From NCBI GenBank assembly GCA_030447385.1, contig JAUJOY010000004.1, forward strand, positions 130,265-188,553: DNA of 58,289 nt, given 5' to 3'. Numbering within the stretch: the stretch's first letter is position 1; the number at the start of each line of letters is the position of its first letter. Origin of the DNA: Mycobacteriales bacterium (lineage in GTDB: Bacteria > Actinomycetota > Actinomycetes > Mycobacteriales > SCTD01). Under the pieces are notes generated by a model, which worked only from the letters and a program-made list of their open reading frames with translations, was not told where the DNA came from and did no database searches. Below, one piece after another: positions 53,137-58,289 of the stretch. The translations under genes were made by a program, and so were the position numbers.

Positions 53137-55437
53137 GTGACGGCGTGGGGGGACGATCCCGAGCTGCTCGCGACCTTCCGCGCGGAGGTCGAGGAGCGGC
53201 TCGCCTCCCTGCAGGCGGGCCTGCTCGCGCTGGAGACCGCCACCGCCCCGCGCAAGGTCGTCGCCGGGCTCTTCCGCGACGCGCACACGGTCAAGGGATC
53301 GGCCCGGATGCTCGGGCTGCAGGGCGTGCTGCGGGTGTCGCACTCGATGGAGGACCTGCTCGGTGCCCTGCGCGACGGCCGGTTCGCCGTGCGCAGCGAC
53401 CTCGTCGACCTGCTGCTCGCCTCCTGCGACGCCATCGACCGCGCGCTGCCGGGCGGTCCGCTCGACGAGGCGGCCCTCGAGCCGCTGATCGCCGCCCTCG
53501 CGCAGGCCGTCGACGGAGCCTGCCCGGTGGCGGTCCCCGCCCTCGGCGCGCCGCCGCCACCCGCCGCGGCTCCTGACGCGCCTGCAGTCCCCGCGCCGGC
53601 CGCGCCGCGTGTGGTCGTGCCCGCTCAGGGCGGCCGGGGCGGGAGCGGGACGCCGGCAGCGGGCCTGCTCGATGCGGCTGAGCCGTCCGGCCACGTGGTG
53701 CGCGCGGGCACCGACTCCGTACGCGTGGCCGCCGGCAAGGTCTACGAGCTCCTCGACGTGGTCGGCGAGGCCGACCTCGGAGCCCGCCGGATCGAGCAGA
53801 TCACCGGCAGCCTGCTCGCCCTCGCCCTCGAGCAGAACCGCTGGGCGCAGACGCTGCGCTCGGCCGGCCTGCACTCCGGCACGACCCTGCCCGCCGACGT
53901 CGCTCTCGCCCTGCACCGCATGACCGGTGCGGGGGAGGAGATGTCCACGGCCGTACGCGGCCTTCGCGAGCTCGTCGAGGGACATCGCGCGGGGATGGCG
54001 CTGGTCCGTGACGGGACGATGGGCCTGGCGATGGTGCCGGTGCGCCGGGCATTCGCCGCGCTGCCGCGCATCGTCCGTGACGTGGCGACCGCCACCGGCA
54101 AGACGGTGCGCCTCGACAGCGCCGGCGAGGACGTCGAGCTGGACAAGAAGGTGCTGGACGGGGTCGCAGGCGCGCTCAAGCACCTCGTCGTCAACGCCGT
54201 CGACCACGGCTGCGAGGACCCGGGGACGAGGGCGACGGCCGGCAAGCCCGGCGAGGCGGTCGTCCGCGTGACCGCGCGCAGCGTGGCGGGGACCGTGGTC
54301 CTCGAGGTCAGCGACGACGGCGCGGGGGTGGACGAGGACCGCGTACGCGCCAGAGCGATCGAGCTCGGCCTGCTGCCCGCGGATGCCACGCTGTCGGGCA
54401 CCCACCTGCTCGAGCTGCTGTTCACACCCGCGTTCTCCACCGCGGCCGAGGTGACCCAGACCTCCGGCCGGGGGGTCGGCCTGGACGTCGTGCGCGATGC
54501 GGTCGAGGAGCTCGGCGGCTCGGTCGAGGTCCGCAGCGAGCGCGGCGTCGGCACGTCGTTCGTGCTCACCCTGCCCGTGACGCTGGGGGTGCTGCGGTGC
54601 CTGCTCGCCCGCGTCGGGGACGAGCGCTACGCGATCCCGGTTCCCGGCGTCGTCGAGTCGCTGTCCCTGCGCGACACCGAGGTCCACGTGCTCGCCGGCG
54701 CACCGGTCGTGATCCGGCACGGCGTCTGCATCCCGTTGCTCGACCTCGGCGCTGCGCTGGGGCTGCGGCGTAGCCCAGGAGATGCGCCGCGGGCCGCGCT
54801 GGTGGTGCGGCACGTGGGCGGCGCCGGCTCGCAGGTCGCCTGGGCGGTCGACCGGCTCGAGGGGGAGCGCGAGCTGGTGGTCAAGGACCTGGACGCCTTC
54901 CTGGGAAGGATCCCCGCGATCGCGGGCGCCACCATCGACAGCGACGGCAGCGTCGTCTGCCTGCTGGACCTGCGCGAGCTCGCCGAGCGCGCCGTCGGGC
55001 CCTCCCCGGGGATGGCCGCCGTCGCGGCGCACTACCCCGACAGCCTGCGCAGGCCGGTCGCTGCCCGCCGGGCCCGGGTGCTCGTCGTGGAGGACAGCGT
55101 CGGGGTGCGCGAGCTGGAGCGGGTGATCCTGGAAGGCGCCGGCTACCAGGTGGAGACGGCCGTGGACGGCCTCGACGGGGCCTCGCGGCTGCGGGACGAC
55201 CCGGCGGACCTGGTGCTCTCCGACGTCGAGATGCCGGGCATGGACGGCTTCGCGCTCACGAGGACGATCCGGCGTACGCCCGGCTGGGAGAACGTCCCGG
55301 TGATCATCATGACCTCCCGCGGGGAGGACCACGCGAGGCAGGCCGGGCTCGACGCCGGCTGCTCGGCGTACCTGCTCAAGAACGAGTTCGACCAGGACCA
55401 GCTCGTCGAGACCGTCCGCAGATTGGTAGGCAGGTAG
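53137..55437 (+). CDS. cheA: Hybrid CheA histidine kinase with C-terminal receiver
   Basis: The 766-aa protein has an Hpt/P1 domain with phosphorylatable His50 (FRDAHTVKGSARMLG), a Pro/Ala linker, P3 dimerisation and a HATPase (N353 in HLVVNAVDHGCEDPG; SDDGAGVDEDRV; GRGVGLDVVRDAVEELGG). The P5/CheW domain (LLARVGDERYAIPVPGVVES) is followed by a C-terminal receiver with D696 in LSDVEMPGMDGFA and MTSRGEDHARQAG. No P2 domain is seen. The fused receiver suggests a phosphate sink or an internal output, as in chemosensory systems not devoted to flagella. The start GTG 53137 is the best family fit. Confidence 0.93.
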   Translation: MTAWGDDPELLATFRAEVEERLASLQAGLLALETATAPRKVVAGLFRDAHTVKGSARMLGLQGVLRVSHSMEDLLGALRDGRFAVRSDLVDLLLASCDAIDRALPGGPLDEAALEPLIAALAQAVDGACPVAVPALGAPPPPAAAPDAPAVPAPAAPRVVVPAQGGRGGSGTPAAGLLDAAEPSGHVVRAGTDSVRVAAGKVYELLDVVGEADLGARRIEQITGSLLALALEQNRWAQTLRSAGLHSGTTLPADVALALHRMTGAGEEMSTAVRGLRELVEGHRAGMALVRDGTMGLAMVPVRRAFAALPRIVRDVATATGKTVRLDSAGEDVELDKKVLDGVAGALKHLVVNAVDHGCEDPGTRATAGKPGEAVVRVTARSVAGTVVLEVSDDGAGVDEDRVRARAIELGLLPADATLSGTHLLELLFTPAFSTAAEVTQTSGRGVGLDVVRDAVEELGGSVEVRSERGVGTSFVLTLPVTLGVLRCLLARVGDERYAIPVPGVVESLSLRDTEVHVLAGAPVVIRHGVCIPLLDLGAALGLRRSPGDAPRAALVVRHVGGAGSQVAWAVDRLEGERELVVKDLDAFLGRIPAIAGATIDSDGSVVCLLDLRELAERAVGPSPGMAAVAAHYPDSLRRPVAARRARVLVVEDSVGVRELERVILEGAGYQVETAVDGLDGASRLRDDPADLVLSDVEMPGMDGFALTRTIRRTPGWENVPVIIMTSRGEDHARQAGLDAGCSAYLLKNEFDQDQLVETVRRLVGR

Positions 55438-55439
55438 AC

Positions 55440-56428
55440 ATGGCCAAGATCGTGATCGCCGACGACAGCCCGACGCTGCGCCGCATCGTCACCAGCGTCC
55501 TCACCCGGGAGGGCCACGAGGTGATCGCGACCGAGGACGGCATCGGCGCCGTGCAGGCGGTGTTCGCCGAGCAGCCCGATGCGGTCGTGCTCGACGTCCA
55601 GATGCCGCGGGTGTCGGGCTTCATCGCCGCCCGGCTGCTCAAGGACGACTGGCAGACCGCTGACATCCCGGTCGTCATGCTCACCTCGCTGGCCGCGGCC
55701 AGCGACCGCTACTGGGCGGGGCAGGCGGGCGTGGACCGCTACCTGACCAAGGACTTCGAGGCCGGCGACCTGGCCGCGACCATCGACGAGGTGCTGCTCT
55801 CGGCGAGAGCCCAGCGCGGCGGGCGCCCGCCGCTGCGGCCCGATCCGCAGGAGCTGGCCGAGGAGGACGTCCTGTCGCGGGTGTGCGACCTGCTGGACCG
55901 CAAGCTGTTCGAGAGCTCGGTCGCGCAGTCGGTGTCACGGCCATCGCCGCCACCGCCAACGGCATCGAGGGCTCGGTCGCCGCGCTGCTCGGCGTCCTGC
56001 AGCGCTTCGTCGGCTACCACCTCGCGGCGGTGCTCCTCGGCAGGGAACGTGAGGCCTACGTGGCCGTCGGCGCGCCCACCGCACAGGAGCACTACGACGC
56101 GTTCCTGGCCGCCGCGGCGGATGCGCTGAGCTCGTACGGCGGCGAGCGGCTCGGGGTCGCGGAGCTGTCCACCCGCGTCGCGCATGCAGGTGGGGAGGTC
56201 GTCGACGACGTCGAGGACCTGCCCAACCCCGACGCCGTCGGCATGTCGACCTACCTGTCGATGCCGCTGCGCGGTCACGGCGGCGCCGTCGTCGGGGTGC
56301 TCGCGCTGTCCAGCGCCGTGAAGAACGCCTTCGGCGAGACGGCCCTGTCCACGCTCAAGCTCGTCGCGGAGCCGGCGGCGATCGTCATCGACAACGCGCG
56401 GCTGTCGGGGGCTCGTACGCCGCTGTAA
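55440..56428 (+). pseudogene. Receiver plus GAF response regulator, interrupted by a 2-bp frameshift
   Basis: It starts at ATG 55440, 2 nt after cheA. Residues 1-120 form a receiver (DDSPTLRRIVTSVLTREGHE; D52 in VVLDVQMPRVSGF; MLTSLAAASDRYW) followed by a linker (LSRVCDLLDRKLFESSVAQS). At 55932-55935 an extra GT (GGTGTCACGG where GGTCACGG would be in frame) shifts the reading. The rest continues as a GAF domain, TAIAATANGIEGSVAALLGV to TALSTLKLVAEPAAIVID, ending at 56428. Without the insertion it would be one protein of about 328 aa. As written, the receiver protein ends out of frame at 56129. Confidence 0.8.
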
Positions 56429-56442
56429 TCGGGAGATCCGGG

Positions 56443-56448
56443 TAGATT
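56443..56448 (+). promoter_or_regulatory. Putative -10 box for the VanW-family gene
   Basis: TAGATT fits TANNNT well and lies 18 nt before the GTG at 56467, within the 38-nt gap after the receiver-GAF gene. It suggests the VanW gene has its own promoter. Confidence 0.4.
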
Positions 56449-56466
56449 TTCCGGTGTCGGCGGCGC

Positions 56467-58272
56467 GTGCCGCTCTCGTCCCTGGAGCTCGTGCCCGTGC
56501 CCGGTGTGCCCCGTCCGGTCCTGCTGGCTGGCGCCGGGCTCCTCGGCATCGTCGCGGTGGGCCTCGCCCTGGCGGTGGCCGTGCCTGGTGAGCGGGTTCC
56601 GTCCGGCGTCAGCGTCAGCGGCGTCGAGGTCGGTGGGCTGAGCCGGGCGGAGGCCGGGGCGCGGCTGCGGGAGGGCCTGCAGGAGCGGGCCACGGCCCCG
56701 GTCCAGCTGCGCGCGGCGGGGGAGGCCCTGACCCTGGAGCCGGCCGTGTCCGGGCTCTCGCTGGACCTGCCCGCGACCGTCGAGCGCGCAGTGTCCGGCG
56801 GTCCGCTCGGCCGGGCAGCCGCTCTGGTGGGTGCCGACCGTGAGGTGTCACCTGTCGTCGAGGTCGACGAGGTCGCCCTGTCCGCCCAGCTGAAGCAGGT
56901 CGCCGCCGGGTTCGACCGCCAGCCGGTGGACGGGTCGATCACCTTCAACGAGGAGGCCGCGCCGGTGCCGGTGCAGCCGGTGGTCGGTCGGATGCTGGAC
57001 GTCGAGGGCGCCGCGGACGCCGTACGCGAGGGCTGGCTCGACAACGCAGCTGAGCGCATCGAGGTGCCGGTCGAGCTGCGTCAGCCACGGACGAGTGCCG
57101 AGGAGGTGCAGCGGGCGCTGGATGAGGTGGCTCAGCCCGCGGTCGCCGGGGCGATCACCGTGGACGTCGAGGGCAAGCCGCTCGTCGTCGAGCCGCGCGA
57201 CGTCGCGAAGGCGCTGCGCCTGGAACCGGATCCCGGCGGAAAGCTCGTCCCCCGCCTGGTTGAGCCGGACCTGTACGAGCAGGTGCGCTTCCGTCTGCGC
57301 GCCGTCGGTGAGCCGCCGGTGGATGCGACGTTCGACGTCTCCAGCGGGACGCCGGTGCTGGTGCCGTCGAAGGACGGGCGCAGCGTGTCGCCGCCTGATC
57401 TCGCGCGGGCGGTGCAGGGTGTCCTGACGGCGCCGGCGCCGCGCACCGCTTCTGCGCCGCTCAGCGTCGTCGCGGCCCGCGTTCCCACAGCGCTCGCCGG
57501 CACCCTTGGCGTACGCGAGATGATCGGCACCTTCACCACGAGGCACCCCTGCTGCCGCCCGCGGGTCCAGAACATCCACCGCATCGCCGACATCCTCGAC
57601 GGCTACGTCGTGCTGCCCGGGGAGGAGTTCAACCTCAACGCGGTCGTAGGCCCGCGGGACGAGGCACGCGGCTTCCTGCCTGCCCCGCAGATCCTCGAGG
57701 GCGAGTTCGTGGACGCCGTCGGCGGGGGGATCTCGCAGTTCGCGACGACCCTGTTCAATGCCGTGTTCTTCAGCGGGCTCCAGGACGTCACGCACACCCC
57801 GCACAGCTACTACATCAGCCGTTACCCGCCCGGGCGCGAGGCCACCGTGTCGTTCCCGAAGCCGGACCTGATCTTCAAGAACGACAGCCCGAACGGGGTG
57901 CTCATCGACACCTCCCACACCGGCACCTCCATCACGGTGACCTTCTGGGGCACCAAGCGCTTCGACGAGGTGAAGGCGCTGGCCGGCCCGCGGACGCGGC
58001 TGCGCGACTTCGAGACGAGGTACGTGCAGCGCCCCGACTGCACCCGGACAGCGGGTGAGAGGGGGTTCGACATCGCCGTGACGCGGGTGTTCGTCGACGG
58101 CGGGGTCGAGGTGCGGCGGGAGGAGTTCCAGACGCGCTACCTGCCCGAGCCGCGGTTCATCTGCGGCCCGCCGCCCCGGTCGAAGGCGCGGCGTCCCTCG
58201 CCGTCGCCTGGCGGGACCCGCGGGCCCGCCTCGCCTGCGCCCGCTTCGCCCGCACCCGCACCGTCCGGCTGA
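56467..58272 (+). CDS. VanW-family membrane-anchored wall protein
   Basis: The 601-aa protein has a transmembrane anchor near residues 17-38 (VLLAGAGLLGIVAVGLALAV), two repeated YoaR-like putative peptidoglycan-binding domains (SGVSVSGVEVGGLSRAEAGA; TFNEEAAPVPVQPVVGRMLD; ITVDVEGKPLVVEPRDVAK) and a VanW domain. VanW markers are MIGTFTTRHPCCRPRVQNIH, LPGEEFNLNAVVGPRDEARG and GGGISQFATTLFNAVFFSGL. The C-terminus is Pro/Ser-rich. VanW proteins occur in vancomycin-resistance and wall-associated loci, but their activity is unknown. Complete within the window. Confidence 0.9.
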   Translation: MPLSSLELVPVPGVPRPVLLAGAGLLGIVAVGLALAVAVPGERVPSGVSVSGVEVGGLSRAEAGARLREGLQERATAPVQLRAAGEALTLEPAVSGLSLDLPATVERAVSGGPLGRAAALVGADREVSPVVEVDEVALSAQLKQVAAGFDRQPVDGSITFNEEAAPVPVQPVVGRMLDVEGAADAVREGWLDNAAERIEVPVELRQPRTSAEEVQRALDEVAQPAVAGAITVDVEGKPLVVEPRDVAKALRLEPDPGGKLVPRLVEPDLYEQVRFRLRAVGEPPVDATFDVSSGTPVLVPSKDGRSVSPPDLARAVQGVLTAPAPRTASAPLSVVAARVPTALAGTLGVREMIGTFTTRHPCCRPRVQNIHRIADILDGYVVLPGEEFNLNAVVGPRDEARGFLPAPQILEGEFVDAVGGGISQFATTLFNAVFFSGLQDVTHTPHSYYISRYPPGREATVSFPKPDLIFKNDSPNGVLIDTSHTGTSITVTFWGTKRFDEVKALAGPRTRLRDFETRYVQRPDCTRTAGERGFDIAVTRVFVDGGVEVRREEFQTRYLPEPRFICGPPPRSKARRPSPSPGGTRGPASPAPASPAPAPSG

Positions 58273-58289
58273 CCCCGGCGTCCCCCCCC

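Noticed and set aside
55883-56428. GAF part annotated as an independent gene starting at GTG 55883
   Set aside because: That start lies inside the receiver gene, has no ribosome-binding site and begins in out-of-frame sequence. Homology resumes exactly at the GT duplication.

Overview
This is a high-GC actinobacterial chromosome segment. Four things support that: mycothiol biosynthesis (mshB), many GTG starts, many apparently leaderless genes with a NANNNT box about 6-8 nt before the start codon, and gene order resembling the Mycobacterium tuberculosis stretch from Rv1086 to Rv1170 (Z-prenyl synthase, phoH2, fumC, glpX, DUF4245, xseB-xseA, lipid-droplet-type protein, ispH, ychF; later mutT, typA, mshB). 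A chemosensory cluster (cheW, MCP, cheA, receiver-GAF) suggests a motile or surface-sensing actinobacterium outside Mycobacterium, perhaps Frankiales/Geodermatophilales/Kineosporiales-like. The genus is an inference only.

Layout. 1-19245: conserved housekeeping core (isoprenoids, central carbon metabolism, exonucleases, RmuC, YchF), with a translationally coupled flavin reductase / TetR / kynureninase-like operon at 7310-9686. 19252-33206: an integrated genetic element of about 13.9 kb. It is bounded by an 18/20 direct repeat (putative attL and attR), with paired GTCCGCA arm-like repeats just inside both ends. Its mobility genes are broken: the integrase has a TGA in codon 12, and the mobilization accessory gene and relaxase are frameshifted. 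Its cargo is intact: two GAF-ANTAR proteins, a membrane Ser/Thr kinase, a divergently paired HATPase (anti-sigma type) and SpoIIE-type phosphatase, a DUF4267-like membrane protein and a VapBC module. 33207-36662: a decayed LOTUS-like fragment, a frameshifted PPK2, small proteins, a PNPOx-family protein and an NlpC/P60 hydrolase whose 5' leader carries a c-di-AMP (ydaO-type) riboswitch. 36977-43467: coiled-coil/CsbD/DksA genes, an ogt-DUF2786-metallohydrolase operon, an FMN oxidoreductase, mutT and a septum-formation-type lipoprotein. 43613-50898: typA, a leaderless 22-codon leader ORF coupled to algH, a DUF3445 protein, mshB and a divergent FtsH-like protease. 50941-58272: the chemosensory cluster, in which the receiver-GAF gene is frameshifted, and a VanW-family protein.

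The most interesting material is the dead-but-loaded signalling island and its self-consistent att/arm architecture, the uORF-algH coupling, the FtsH variant with insertions, and the chemosensory cluster without CheR/CheB. Single-base lesions in the PPK2 and receiver-GAF genes lie outside the island and could be assembly errors. No tRNA, rRNA or CRISPR array was seen.
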